Origin: Odoribacter sp. AF15-53 | GTDB taxonomy: Bacteria; Bacteroidota; Bacteroidia; Bacteroidales; Marinifilaceae | Reading direction: 5' to 3' | DNA: 64,000 bases | Assembly (NCBI RefSeq): GCF_003479425.1 | Contig: NZ_QUHC01000001.1 | Coordinates: 1,094,486-1,158,485 of the forward strand | Part shown: piece after piece, positions 53,125 through 63,308 of the stretch | How the letters are laid out: every line of letters starts with the position of its first letter | How positions within the stretch are numbered: the first letter of the stretch is position 1 | Notes under the pieces: generated by a model | Told to the model about the DNA's origin: nothing | Database searches by the model: none | What the model saw: the letters and a program-made list of their open reading frames with translations, nothing else | Position numbers and translations under genes: made by a program

Positions 53125-53769
53125 AGACTTATTCCTGAATATACCACCAAATTCAGAATTTATTTGCACCTCAAAATGAAAATCAACTTTACTTTATCTC
53201 CGTATTCATATATACGTACATTAAAGTAAAGCTAACAGAGGGAGAGAAAAAAAATGGCTTCGCCAAAGCCGAACCGAACTATATCTGCCGACTTTCTTTT
53301 TTTTGGCTGCAAAAGACACAGAAATCCTGCTCACAAAACAGACATGATTCGAGCCATTGTAAGACACAAGAGCCAACCCCAAAATCCGTAAAACCATCTC
53401 TGATTTTGCAACTCGAATCGGCGAAATAATCACCGATATGCCTTATCTTTGCGAACCGGATGTTTCGGAGCAAAAGAGAGCCATTTTTCTCTTTTTCCCT
53501 TCGTTTGAAGACAAACTAAGGTTAAAAACGTTAAATCTTCGATTTTCGGCGAAAAACAAGTAAATTTTTGAGCAGTCTATCTTTTAAGCCGTAAACTATT
53601 GATAATCAATTGGCATAATATGCTGCATCGGTAAATAATTACCTCCCAACCTACATCTGCAAACCGCTGGTCTTTCTTTATTCTTGCTTTTCTTGAGGAG
53701 ACATATTCTCAATACTGTATATTATCGGAAGTTATATTAAAAGATAGAATAATAATCAAAGCAATAATT
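53125..53769. other. Non-coding gap between hipBA and the DUF262 gene
   Basis: About 650 bp without a convincing gene; the short open frames in 53.22-53.47 kb look spurious. A plus-strand -7-like element TATCTTTG lies at 53446-53453 with no ORF after it. An A/T-rich stretch with T-run (about 53283-53292) is the only other landmark. The gap may mark an old junction between two cargo modules. Confidence 0.5.
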
Positions 53770-55509
53770 TTATTCTTTCAATAATTGATTCGTTCTAAGG
53801 AAACCTACAAACGCATCAATTATTTTAGAATTACGATTAATTATATCAGTTTCAATAAAATCACTATACGAATTACTTATCTCCGACAATTCGACAATTT
53901 GAGAACCATTTTTTTCCTGACCATTAGCAGTAATAAATCCTTTATAATACTTCACTTTATCCACAAAACGATAATCGGAAGCTCTGATATTCAATTTTTT
54001 CTCAAGGAGAACTTTATTTCCAAGTACTTCTACATTCTGAGGATTTGACAACCCTTTTTCTTTATCCTGTCTATTTCGTGCATATATATGTTCTATATCG
54101 AACCGGGTTTCTAATGATAATAAAGATTGATTATCATGTTGAAAAGCCCACCAAGTAATCATTGATTTTGTAATCGCACGACTATTATTGAATGCATAAT
54201 TTGCTATTTGAGCACGATAACGTTCTTCTGAAAATTTGAAGTCAGAGAATGTTACTTCTTCACCTTTGATTATTCTAACCATTTCTGCATACACAGGAGT
54301 ACGCAAAGAGTTAACACCCGGATTAGTTATAGCATACGCCCATATGAATGCTGTTATACAATCCAAAAAACGACAAAAAGCATTCTCTTCTATTTCATCA
54401 TTTTCATTACGATGGTACATAAAATACACAGAAGTAATATACGTCCACATTCCATTGGGAGCATAACTAAGTACAAACAATCGTTTTAGAACTTTATCTG
54501 AGAAGCGTTCCGCTTCTTGATTATTAACATCTTGCCAAAATTTGGCAAGACTTACAAGATTATTCAATGTCTTAGGCTGATGCAAAAGAGGATAGCTACC
54601 ATCTCCTTCATAAAACTTACGCAAAGCCTCTGTTGTTGATGATTTTATCTCTGCGAGTGCACGTTCATAATACATATATCTTGTAAATAATTCATCTAAC
54701 GGTGTACCGTAAATTGGATGGAACACTTCACTAGTAATCTTATCTAGACTTTTCCACGTTTCTATAAATTCATCTTTTTTACCCAACGATGAATAATACT
54801 TATAAAGTTGCGCCTTAAAAATATCAGCATCTGAAAGAGGTTTTCCTCTATCATTCAAAGTTGAGAAAATTCTCAACGCTGTATTTTGAGACTCTGCCTC
54901 AATTGGTAAAAGAACACAATTGTTTAGCACACGTGCTGGAAAATATGCAAAATACGATGGATAATTACTTAGAAAAACATCAATCTTTTCAACAAAAAAA
55001 TTGAAATTCTTTGCGTAACGACTTTTCTTACCTATACCTTGTCCATCTTTCAATATCGAAATAAACTCTTCTTTATCTTCATCCGTAGCAACCTGTGAAT
55101 TGATTTTTAAAGCGGATGTTTCAAACTCTCCAAATTCATTAGCTCTCCAAATACATTTTTCAATATCTTCCTTCATCCGTTTTGAGCGAGGGTCTTTCAT
55201 ACTACCAAGCTTATTGTAAAAAGCTCTTAACAAAAGCATAATGGTCGTTAAACGTTGTTGCCCATCAATCACCTCCATTTGGTTCTTATTCTTGAATGTT
55301 ACTATAGGGCCAAGAAAATATTCTTCATCATCAATAAATTGGTCGCAGTCATCGTTTGGGAAAGAGAATGAAAACAAATCATCCCACAAAGTTTTACACT
55401 CCACCTCACCCCACGCATATGGACGTTGGTAGTCAGGTATGAGAAAATTGTATTTTGATTCTTGAAAAAGGCTTTTTACCTTTTTCTGTTCTATATTTAA
55501 GTTTGCCAT
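53770..55509 (-). CDS. DUF262/DUF1524 (GmrSD-like) protein, candidate modification-dependent nuclease
   Basis: 579 residues. The N-terminal DUF262 domain (about 1-250) has the hallmark EVIDGQQRLTTIM (81-91, NTP/ParB-like pocket). The C-terminal DUF1524 His-Asn-His domain is seen in FDIEHIYARN (about 455-465) and NVEVLGNKVLLEKKLN. This is the architecture of GmrSD/BrxU-type enzymes, known to cleave modified phage DNA using a nucleotide; the substrate here is unknown. It is alone on its strand, divergent from nothing nearby, and separated from hipBA by a 700-bp gap. Confidence 0.88.
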   Translation of the reverse strand: MANLNIEQKKVKSLFQESKYNFLIPDYQRPYAWGEVECKTLWDDLFSFSFPNDDCDQFIDDEEYFLGPIVTFKNKNQMEVIDGQQRLTTIMLLLRAFYNKLGSMKDPRSKRMKEDIEKCIWRANEFGEFETSALKINSQVATDEDKEEFISILKDGQGIGKKSRYAKNFNFFVEKIDVFLSNYPSYFAYFPARVLNNCVLLPIEAESQNTALRIFSTLNDRGKPLSDADIFKAQLYKYYSSLGKKDEFIETWKSLDKITSEVFHPIYGTPLDELFTRYMYYERALAEIKSSTTEALRKFYEGDGSYPLLHQPKTLNNLVSLAKFWQDVNNQEAERFSDKVLKRLFVLSYAPNGMWTYITSVYFMYHRNENDEIEENAFCRFLDCITAFIWAYAITNPGVNSLRTPVYAEMVRIIKGEEVTFSDFKFSEERYRAQIANYAFNNSRAITKSMITWWAFQHDNQSLLSLETRFDIEHIYARNRQDKEKGLSNPQNVEVLGNKVLLEKKLNIRASDYRFVDKVKYYKGFITANGQEKNGSQIVELSEISNSYSDFIETDIINRNSKIIDAFVGFLRTNQLLKE

Positions 55510-55575
55510 CTTATTGCTTATTCTTATAATCTAATCAATTAAACTCTATATGATCCATCGCACAGACATGTTATA

Positions 55576-55782
55576 TTATAACCTATCTTTTTTATCGGTT
55601 ATCAAATCCTTCAAATCGACTTGTAATATCTCTGCAATCTGTTGCAAGGTTTTCAAATTAGGCTGAATCCGGTTACAAGCATATGCATTGACCATGCTAA
55701 AACTCTTGTCGAGTTTCTTCGCCAACCATGTTTGAGAAATACCTTTTTCCAAAAGAACTACCTTTATTCTATTTAACTTCAT
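55576..55782 (-). CDS. Small XRE-family regulator
   Basis: 68 residues from ATG 55782 (MKLNRIKVVLLEKGISQTWL), preferred over an upstream Met at 55827 because a good promoter (-7 element TATATTTG, 55805-55812) lies between the two. HTH at about 10-55 (AKKLDKSFSMVNAYACNRIQ, then PNLKTLQQIAEIL). It lies 67 bp beyond the DUF262 gene and is divergent from the second type I system, so it may control either. Confidence 0.85.
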   Translation of the reverse strand: MKLNRIKVVLLEKGISQTWLAKKLDKSFSMVNAYACNRIQPNLKTLQQIAEILQVDLKDLITDKKDRL

Positions 55783-55804
55783 TATTTGAAACGATTTTAT
55801 AATG

Positions 55805-55812
55805 CAAATATA
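55805..55812 (-). promoter_or_regulatory. -7 element for the small XRE regulator
   Basis: TATATTTG on the minus strand, 23 bp before the ATG at 55782; decides that start. Confidence 0.5.
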
Positions 55813-55844
55813 GTGAATTATATTCAATATCCGGGATTATTTTA

Positions 55845-56114
55845 TACTTTTGGACCATATGAAGGACTAACTTCTGACATAATAAATCAAGGTAACTTAA
55901 CTCTATCTCTGTTTATAAAGGGAATGCGGCGAAGCCGAGAGGGAATTGGAAGATGATACACAAACATACGTTTGGTTTAGAATCATACAAAGTGGGAGCC
56001 ATCCTAATTATGCACAACCACCAATATGTTTAGATAAACAAACTACTATTTAAAGTTAAGAAGAAGACTTTTCCTCTCCTTTTTCTTTATATAGCATAAA
56101 ATTTTATATGTTTG
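55845..56114 (+). promoter_or_regulatory. Candidate promoters in the 390-bp gap before the second hsdM
   Basis: Two TAnnTTTG elements face hsdM: TACTTTTG at 55845-55852 and TATGTTTG at 56107-56114, the latter 103 bp before the ATG at 56218. Nothing else is recognised in the 55.83-56.22 kb gap, which is very AT-rich toward hsdM. Confidence 0.35.
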
Positions 56115-56217
56115 TGAACAATTTGACGCAATAAAAAATAAAGCGATAAATAAACCCCATGAATCGAATAAAAAAAGTAGACTCAAAAGAACTTATAGAC
56201 AGTAAAGAATAATCCTT

Positions 56218-57815
56218 ATGGCAAAGACAAAAAAAAAAAAGAGGAAAAACACCTCAATCTCGAATCTATATTATTTAATTGTCGCGACTACCTACGTAGT
56301 AATGCCACACTCAATGATAAACGTGATTTACTCCTTACGCTGGTTTTCTTGCGTTTTATTGGAGAGAAATTTGAAAATGCGCAAGATAGTATGCGCAAAG
56401 AGTGTATAAAAAACGGTATCGAAGACGAAGCTACGATAGAAGCATTCTTAAATAGTCCAAATCGTTATCAAAATATTGCATTTGTTCCAAAGGCCGCACG
56501 TTGGAGCAAACTTATTAATGTCCCGGCAAGCAAACTCAACGTAACATTAGATGATGCACTTCAAGCAATTGATGATAGTGGTGATGCTCTCAGAGGTTGC
56601 ATACGTTTAGGCTTATTCTCATCTATTAATCTTGAAGCTAATGTGATAAAAAAAGTTGTGGATGAGATTAATAAGATCTCTCACAAAGTCTTCGGCGAAG
56701 AGAAAGACTTGATAGGTCGCGTGTATGAATACTTCTTGAAATCTTTTGCAGTAAATGCTACCAAAGAAGATGGCGAATTTTATACACCGCACGATATAGT
56801 AGAGTTGATTGCAGCCTTTATTGAGCCATTCGATGGCACACTTTACGACCCTTGTTGTGGTTCTGGAGGTATGTTTGTGCAATGTGCAAAATATGTAGAG
56901 GCCAAGAAAGGTGATATCAAAACTGTCAATGTATACGGCCAAGAAAGTGACCCCGCTACCTATCGTTTGGCTAAAATGAATCTAGCTGTACGTGGTATAT
57001 CACACCATTTGGGAGAGAAGAATGCCTCTACGTTCACAAACGATATGCACAAGGGATTGGTGTTTGACTATATTATGGCCAATCCCCCCTTTAACTTAAA
57101 AAAATGGTACGACAGTACATTAAGTAACGACCCTCGCTGGACTGATTACACCTTACCACCTGAAAGTAATGCTAATTACGCATGGATTCTTCACATACTA
57201 TCGAAGCTCAAAGCCGGTAAGGGTGTAGCTGGTTTTTTACTTGCTAATGGTGCATTGGGAGATACAGATGCACAAAATATTCGTAAAAGACTTATAGAAA
57301 ATGATAAAATAGAAGCCATTATAGTTCTTCCTCGTGAACTTTTCTATACAACAGATATATCTGTAACCTTATGGATTCTTAATCAAAATAAAAAGGGTGG
57401 TATATGGCACGGGCGTAAATTACGTAATCGTGAAAATGAGATTCTCTTTATGGACTTACGTCAATGGATTGAGAATCCTGTAAAAGGAGAACAGAAAAAG
57501 AAAGTTGAACTAAAAGTCGAGCAGATTAAACATGCTTCTGAAATATACTTCAAATGGCAGGCAGAGGACACCGATGGCACAAACTACGCTATACCAGAAT
57601 TGTACCGCTCAGTGGGAATTAAGACTCTTGAAGAGAATGATTTTTCTCTTATACCAAGTCGCTACATTGAATTCGTTGACCGTGATTCTGATATCGACTA
57701 TAATAAAGTTTTAACAGCAACTGCATCTATAGTATCAGACCTACTTAAACGTCAGAAAAAAAATGATACAACATTACGCAATGCATTAAAACAATTAGGA
57801 TATGAGTGCAAATAA
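56218..57815 (+). CDS. hsdM: Second type I methyltransferase (hsdM), out of frame at a 12-A tract
   Basis: The ATG at 56218 begins MAKT then enters a run of 12 A (56229-56240); with 12 A, translation goes to KKKKRKNTSIS and stops. One base more (13 A), or two fewer (10 A), would read EEKHLNLESILFNCRDYLRS straight into the HsdM sequence at RFIGEKFENAQDSMRKE. No ATG exists in the methyltransferase frame upstream of the tract. The rest is intact: motif I DPCCGSGGMFVQC (about 185 in the open part) and motif IV NPPFNLKKWYD. The gene is therefore either phase variable by slippage at the A tract or carries a sequencing error there. It overlaps hsdS by 14 bp. Confidence 0.85.
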
Positions 57816-58938
57816 AACTTTATGGGTACAACTTGGTCATTATATTGAAGAAAATATAACTCGTGTTGGAGCCAATCTTTCAATAGCAATAAGTGGAGTT
57901 AATATTGCAAAAGGCTTTATACCCACGGTTGCGAATATGACAGGGGTAGATAAAAGTAAGTATAAAATTGTACCTCAAAATCATTTTGCTTGTAACCTTA
58001 TGCATGTTGGGCGAGATGTAATAATTCCAATCGCTTATAATAATACATCCAAAACAATAGCTGTATCTCCTGCATACTATATATTCAGAATAAAAGAAAG
58101 CAAAATAAAAGAATTGTTACCCGAATACTTAGAAATGCTATTAACACGAGAAGAGTTTGGACGCATCTCATGGTTCCATACAGATTGTTCAATAAGGGGT
58201 AATTTGCTAGAAAAATCTTTCCACGAATTATTGATTCCTCTCCCCCATATTGATGTACAGAGAGAGTTAATCGATACTTACAATGGGCTTAAAGCACTTG
58301 CCGAGCAGAACGAAGCACTTATTGAACCATTAGGCAAGGCTTGTGAAGCATTTATCGTTGATTGCAGAAATAAGTGTCAAGAAGTCAAACTTGGTGATGA
58401 CTATATTGAACTTTGTGATGAAAGAAATAGCGAGGGTAAGTATACACTGGAAGATGTACGAGGTATAGGAATCTTAAAGAAACTTATACCAACCAAAGCT
58501 GATATGAAAGATGTGTCGTTAACTCCATACAAATTATTAAAACCGAGAGAATTTAGTTATGTAACTGTAACATCACGGAACGGTGGAAAAATATCATTAG
58601 CGATTAATGATACAGAACAAACATATATAGTTTCATCTTCTTACATAAATTTCCGATGTAAAGACTATAATAAATTGATGCCAGAATATCTGTTTCTTTT
58701 ATTGAGTCGTAATGAGTTTGACCGCTATACCCGATTCAACTCTTGGGGAAGCGCACGAGAAACTTTTGATTGGAGTGAATTATGCAGGGTAAAAATCCCA
58801 ATACCATCCATTGCTATACAACACTCTATTGTGAATTTATATAAATGCTCGGAAGAAGCCAAGAAAATAGCTTCTGAGGCGAGAGAAAAACTTAAAACCC
58901 TTTGTTCTGCATTGATACAAAAAGCAGCGAACTCATAA
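57802..58938 (+). CDS. hsdS: Type I specificity subunit of the second system
   Basis: 378 residues with two target-recognition regions (about 5-150 and 200-340) and conserved helices (GLKALAEQNEALIEPLGKAC, and EEAKKIASEAREKLKTLCSA at the end). Unlike the first locus, no inverted cassettes or recombinase are nearby. It overlaps hsdM by 14 bp and is 12 bp from hsdR, so the order is M-S-R in one operon. Confidence 0.92.
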   Translation: MSANKTLWVQLGHYIEENITRVGANLSIAISGVNIAKGFIPTVANMTGVDKSKYKIVPQNHFACNLMHVGRDVIIPIAYNNTSKTIAVSPAYYIFRIKESKIKELLPEYLEMLLTREEFGRISWFHTDCSIRGNLLEKSFHELLIPLPHIDVQRELIDTYNGLKALAEQNEALIEPLGKACEAFIVDCRNKCQEVKLGDDYIELCDERNSEGKYTLEDVRGIGILKKLIPTKADMKDVSLTPYKLLKPREFSYVTVTSRNGGKISLAINDTEQTYIVSSSYINFRCKDYNKLMPEYLFLLLSRNEFDRYTRFNSWGSARETFDWSELCRVKIPIPSIAIQHSIVNLYKCSEEAKKIASEAREKLKTLCSALIQKAANS

Positions 58939-58950
58939 ATACCTCAAAAT

Positions 58951-61900
58951 ATGCCAGGTAAATATTACGAAAGCGATTACGAAGAAGCCCTTATTGACTT
59001 GTTAAGGGAGCAAGGTTGGGAGTACACTCACGGAGAACAGATCCCTCGTCATAACCGTGAAGTATTACTCACAAGCGATATGACAACATATCTTCAGCAT
59101 CGTTACAATGAATTAACAGGTGAAGATATAGAAGAAGTAGTGAATAAATTGCGTTACGTAAGCGGCCAAACGCATTTTGAGTTACTGCGTAACACATACT
59201 ATTTGATAAGAGATGGTTATCGCTATACCCGCCATTCGGATGGAAAAATATTTGATATTGAATATGTCAATTTTGAACAAAAAAACGATTACAATATTTA
59301 TCATTGTGTAAATCAGTTCGAAGTCGGTTATGGGCTGAAAAACGATATTCGCATTCCTGATGTAATGTTGTTTATCAATGGTATCCCTCTTTGCATATTT
59401 GAACTGAAAAATCCAACTGATTCATCAGCCACAATAGCCGATGCCTACGAGCAAATTCATACTCGTTATAAAAGAGATATCCCTCATTTGTTACGTTACT
59501 GTCCTCTTTCGTGTATAAGTGATGCAACCATTAATAATACGAAATTGGGTACGACATATACACCATATGAACATTATTATGCGTGGAAAAAAGTACACAA
59601 CGAAGATTTTGTGGCTCAAAAGGGAATAGACCAAGTAAAAACAATTGTAGCGGGAGTATACGAGCCTAATCGCTTCTTAGAGATACTACGTGATTATATT
59701 TATTTCCCAGACAAAGATTTCGCCCAAGAAGAAGAGATAGTATGTCGCTATCCTCAATTTTTTGCAACTCGTATGCTTAGAGATAATGTATTAACTGCAT
59801 TTGCCGCAGGTGATAACAAAGGCGGAACATATTTTGGAGCAACCGGGTGTGGTAAGACATACACAATGATGTTTCTTGCACGCCAACTTTCGTTACGTTG
59901 TAAGGAATTGGATTCGCCAACCATCGTAATGATTGTCGACCGTGACGATCTTCAAACACAAGCAGGAAAACTCTTTCTACGTTCTGAGGAGTTTTTATCA
60001 CTCGGTGCAGCTAAAGTTATCGCCAATAGAGCAATATTAAAAACTGAGTTGTCATTAAGAGAGTCTGGCGGTTTCTTTATCTGCACCATACAAAAGTTTT
60101 GTGAAGAAATTGGCGAGTTGAATACTCGTAAAAATATTATCTGCTTTTCAGACGAAGCACACCGTACGCAAATTCGACTGAATAAACAACTCAAGATTAG
60201 AGACCGCAAAAACGTGGATGAGGTTTTCGATGATGAACAATTAGGTGCATTCATAACCAAGCCTTATGCAGAACATCTACACTGTGCATTCCCCAATGCT
60301 ACATTTGTGGGATTTACTGGCACACCTATTGATGAAACAATCCAAGTTTTTGGACAAATTGTGGATAAATATACAATGCAACAATCAGTGGATGATGAAA
60401 TCACTGTTGCATTGAAATACATCCCCCGTATAGCCAAAGTTACGCTCGATAGTGAAAAGGTAAAGACAATTGATAAGTATTATAAAAAATGCTTTGATGA
60501 AGGAGCGACAGAAGAAGATATTGTTGCTAGCAAGAAAGCAATGAGCGCAATGGAAGTAATTCTCGCTGATGATGAGCGATTGGAACGATTGGCAGATGAC
60601 ATTATCAAACATTATACGACAGCTTGCAACAACAAAGCTGATGTTATACAGAAAGCAATGATTGTATGCAGTAAACGCTATATTGGATATAAATTACTCA
60701 ACAAATTCAAGAAACTTAAACCTGAATGGTTCAAAGAGAAAAAGTCTCCCGATGGCACTTTCCTTACCCCAGAAGAATTGAAAAAATTACCGTTGATGCC
60801 GACGATAGCGATGGTTGCTACGCGTGGAAAAAATGATCCCAAAGATATGTATGACTATCTTGGAAAAAAGTCCCGTATCAAAAAGTTAGATGATGCCTTT
60901 AAGATGGACAAATCCAACTTCCGTATTGTTATCGTTGTAGATATGTGGATTACGGGATTTGATGTTCCTTGTCTGACATTTTTATACAATGACAAACCTT
61001 TGCAAAAACAATCTCTGATTCAAACTATTAGCCGGGTAAATCGAAAATATCCGGGTAAAGAATTCGGCTTTATCATTGACTACATTGGAATCCGAGATAA
61101 TATGATGAAGGCCATGCACAAGTATGGCGGAGAGTCATTTGGTCCAAGTGACGATGATGTACAACAAGCATTGGAAGCACTAATTATAGAATTAGATATA
61201 TTGAATAAACTATTTGTCGGCTTTGATATATCTCCATTTACAAATCCTAATGCTAAACCATTAGAACGCCTGGAATGTCTTTCTTCTGCCGCAGACTATA
61301 TAATCACACTTACAAAACAGCTAAATGTAAGCCCTGAACAAGGAATGACCAAGCCAAAACTTGTGAGCGTAAAAACATTCTTCCTGACACATGTAAAACG
61401 ACTATGTGCTGCATATAACATTTGTCAGCCGGCGAATACTCTCGATAATGAGAAATTATCATTATCTCAATGTTTTATGGCTGTCGCTTCATATATACGT
61501 AAGACATCAGGTAACAAACACGATGCGGAAAGTATGAACAGAGCTGTTGAGAAAATGGTATCAGAAGCCCTTAAGTGTAATTCTGTGATTAATATTCTTG
61601 ATACTGATGTAGAAGAAAATATATTTAGTCCTGAATTTGTTTCTCAACTTGATAATATTAAATTACCTGCAACCAAACTTGAAGTACTTGTAAAACTATT
61701 ACGTAGATCAATTAAAGAATATAAAAATACAAATAAAATTGCAGCAGAGAAATACGAAGAGCTACTAAAAAAGACTCTTGAAGAGTATCATAATCGTCGT
61801 GCAAATTTATCTCCAGAGGAAGCTACATCTGCACAAAATGAAGCTATTGATGAAATTATTCGGAATGCAACTCAGCAAGCTCTTGATATACTGGCTGGTT

Positions 61901-62250
61901 TAGGTGAAGACAAAGAAAGTTTCCGTAAGTTAGGATTAACCTTTGAAGAAAAGGCTTTTTATGACATCCTTATACACCTCCGAGATAAGCACAACTTTGA
62001 ATACGGCAAAGATAAAAATATTGACGGAATAATCATTAACGACAAATGTAAAGCTCTTGCAAAGAAAATAAAGGAACTAATTGATATTCAATCCTCTTTT
62101 ACGGATTGGCTCAACAACTCCAATGTCCGCGCAGAATTGAATCAAAAGATTTTCTTCTGCCTATATAATAATGGCTACCCTCCTCAGTATAACGATGAAG
62201 TATTTGATCAAGTTATGGAACAGGTAGAAAATTTTAAGAAGAATAATTAA
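58951..62250 (+). CDS. hsdR: Type I restriction endonuclease subunit R of the second system
   Basis: 1099 residues. N-terminal nuclease with IPDVMLFINGIPLCIFELKN (Asp, Glu, Lys, about 136-155); translocase motifs Walker A GATGCGKTYTMMF, Walker B ICFSDEAHRTQIRL (DEAH), FVGFTGTP and QTISRVNRKYPGKE. A long helical C-terminus follows (about 850-1090). It is intact. If hsdM is off by frameshift, this nuclease would lack its partner, since restriction needs the M2S core to bind DNA. Confidence 0.95.
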   Translation: MPGKYYESDYEEALIDLLREQGWEYTHGEQIPRHNREVLLTSDMTTYLQHRYNELTGEDIEEVVNKLRYVSGQTHFELLRNTYYLIRDGYRYTRHSDGKIFDIEYVNFEQKNDYNIYHCVNQFEVGYGLKNDIRIPDVMLFINGIPLCIFELKNPTDSSATIADAYEQIHTRYKRDIPHLLRYCPLSCISDATINNTKLGTTYTPYEHYYAWKKVHNEDFVAQKGIDQVKTIVAGVYEPNRFLEILRDYIYFPDKDFAQEEEIVCRYPQFFATRMLRDNVLTAFAAGDNKGGTYFGATGCGKTYTMMFLARQLSLRCKELDSPTIVMIVDRDDLQTQAGKLFLRSEEFLSLGAAKVIANRAILKTELSLRESGGFFICTIQKFCEEIGELNTRKNIICFSDEAHRTQIRLNKQLKIRDRKNVDEVFDDEQLGAFITKPYAEHLHCAFPNATFVGFTGTPIDETIQVFGQIVDKYTMQQSVDDEITVALKYIPRIAKVTLDSEKVKTIDKYYKKCFDEGATEEDIVASKKAMSAMEVILADDERLERLADDIIKHYTTACNNKADVIQKAMIVCSKRYIGYKLLNKFKKLKPEWFKEKKSPDGTFLTPEELKKLPLMPTIAMVATRGKNDPKDMYDYLGKKSRIKKLDDAFKMDKSNFRIVIVVDMWITGFDVPCLTFLYNDKPLQKQSLIQTISRVNRKYPGKEFGFIIDYIGIRDNMMKAMHKYGGESFGPSDDDVQQALEALIIELDILNKLFVGFDISPFTNPNAKPLERLECLSSAADYIITLTKQLNVSPEQGMTKPKLVSVKTFFLTHVKRLCAAYNICQPANTLDNEKLSLSQCFMAVASYIRKTSGNKHDAESMNRAVEKMVSEALKCNSVINILDTDVEENIFSPEFVSQLDNIKLPATKLEVLVKLLRRSIKEYKNTNKIAAEKYEELLKKTLEEYHNRRANLSPEEATSAQNEAIDEIIRNATQQALDILAGLGEDKESFRKLGLTFEEKAFYDILIHLRDKHNFEYGKDKNIDGIIINDKCKALAKKIKELIDIQSSFTDWLNNSNVRAELNQKIFFCLYNNGYPPQYNDEVFDQVMEQVENFKKNN

Positions 62251-62290
62251 ACTCTAATGGTTGAAAACAATCGTAATTGTAAACAAAATC

Positions 62291-62314
62291 CTCTCCTTCC
62301 TAAAAGAAGGAGAG
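62291..62314 (+). terminator. Hairpin after the second type I operon
   Basis: CTCTCCTTC (62291-62299) and GAAGGAGAG (62306-62314) form a perfect 9-bp stem with a 6-nt loop, 41 bp after the hsdR stop. No strong T-run follows, so it is a weak or Rho-assisted terminator. Confidence 0.5.
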
Positions 62315-62708
62315 ATGTTATTATCGTGCAATCATTGAGCCCTTCAAGGTCACAAACAAAACCCAATCCCACACCGGGTTCACCAACAAATAATCATTGA
62401 TAATCAACAATATAAAAATTTTACATCAAAAAATAGTACATTTCTAATCCATCACGAAAACTATTTATAATCTATATAAACTACAAAACTAAATAACAAT
62501 ATGAAAGCATTTTTTATACGTCTTTAATAATCATCGTATAAATACTAGTTGCTCGTAATACATACTGTAATAATCACATGGTTTATTTATATAATTTGCC
62601 AATAAACACGTAAGTAATAAGCATGAAAACTGAAATATTAACATCTCCTACAAGTAATGAATTTAAAAATCATATATATTGCAATATAGAATTATTTACG
62701 TCAAAAAA
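62315..62708. other. AT-rich non-coding junction zone
   Basis: Very AT-rich sequence without an ORF, repeat or tRNA that I can recognise. It is the likely place for the right end of the island or for an old insertion scar; I found no direct repeat of the left-end sequence here by eye. Confidence 0.4.
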
Positions 62709-62739
62709 TTTGTTTTGCTAATTAATTATCATAAATTTG
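62709..62739 (+). promoter_or_regulatory. Promoter of the small secreted-protein gene
   Basis: TTTG (62709-62712) and TAAATTTG (62732-62739) with a 19-nt spacer, the consensus Bacteroidales -33/-7 pair. The leader of about 60 nt holds a small hairpin (ACACTGGGTGTTT). Confidence 0.6.
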
Positions 62740-62803
62740 GAGTATTCGCTTTAAAGAGGGGGAAAACACTGGGTGTTTGTGATAAAAACTAAAATTTCTA
62801 ATT

Positions 62804-63154
62804 ATGAAAGTAAAATCTTTAGTTGTATTAGCGGCGGTAGTTGTGATCGCGGTGATCACGTGTAGCTTCACGATGAAAAGTGATGTGAAATGGATAACTG
62901 TTTCCGGGTATGTTGACAACACAAGTGGGGATGTTATAAGTCAGGTTGATGTAACCTGCACTTTGAATAGTGATCATACCCTACTAAACAGAACTCAAAC
63001 CAACGCAGAAGGTTATTACTCAATTCAAGTAAAACAATCTGAGTCATGTACGTTAACTTTTAGTCACGTTAGTTATGTTCCACAAGATGAAATTGTAACT
63101 TCTGACACTGATATTGATGACATGAATGTTACCCTACGTTCCCAAGAGGAATAA
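62804..63154 (+). CDS. Small secreted or anchored protein with carboxypeptidase-regulatory-like fold
   Basis: 116 residues. A signal/anchor segment (LVVLAAVVVIAVITCSF) is followed by one beta-sandwich domain with the pattern VSGYVDNTSGDVISQVDVTC, then TNAEGYYSIQV and LTFSHVSYVPQ, as in CarboxypepD_reg-like plug domains of TonB-linked proteins. The single domain without a barrel is unusual. Whether Cys20 is a lipobox is unclear (ITCS rather than a classical L-x-x-C). It has its own promoter and a strong terminator, so it is monocistronic. Confidence 0.7.
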   Translation: MKVKSLVVLAAVVVIAVITCSFTMKSDVKWITVSGYVDNTSGDVISQVDVTCTLNSDHTLLNRTQTNAEGYYSIQVKQSESCTLTFSHVSYVPQDEIVTSDTDIDDMNVTLRSQEE

Positions 63155-63175
63155 ACCTGTTTTTTAAACTTTTAC

Positions 63176-63210
63176 TTCCCTCTGAAAATTTCAGGGGGAA
63201 TTTTTATTTT
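63176..63210 (+). terminator. Strong intrinsic terminator of the small secreted-protein gene
   Basis: TTCCCTCTGAAA (63176-63187) pairs with TTTCAGGGGGAA (63189-63200), a 12-bp stem with one G-U wobble, followed by TTTTTATTTT. Confidence 0.9.
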
Positions 63211-63308
63211 CTTAGAATCAAACTTATTATTTTCAAATAAAAGAAAAGGGTATTTTTATTCTTTTGAGAAGTGAATTACCCCCATTATAGCTATAAAGTG
63301 GTAAAATA

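Noticed and set aside
53221..53473. Short minus-strand frames in the hipB-DUF262 gap
   Set aside because: Overlapping each other, rich in Phe/Ser/Cys, no start context and no domain.
56218..56409. Separate 63-residue protein MAKTKKKK
   Set aside because: It is the out-of-frame product of the hsdM start codon running through the 12-A tract; the other frame continues as HsdM.
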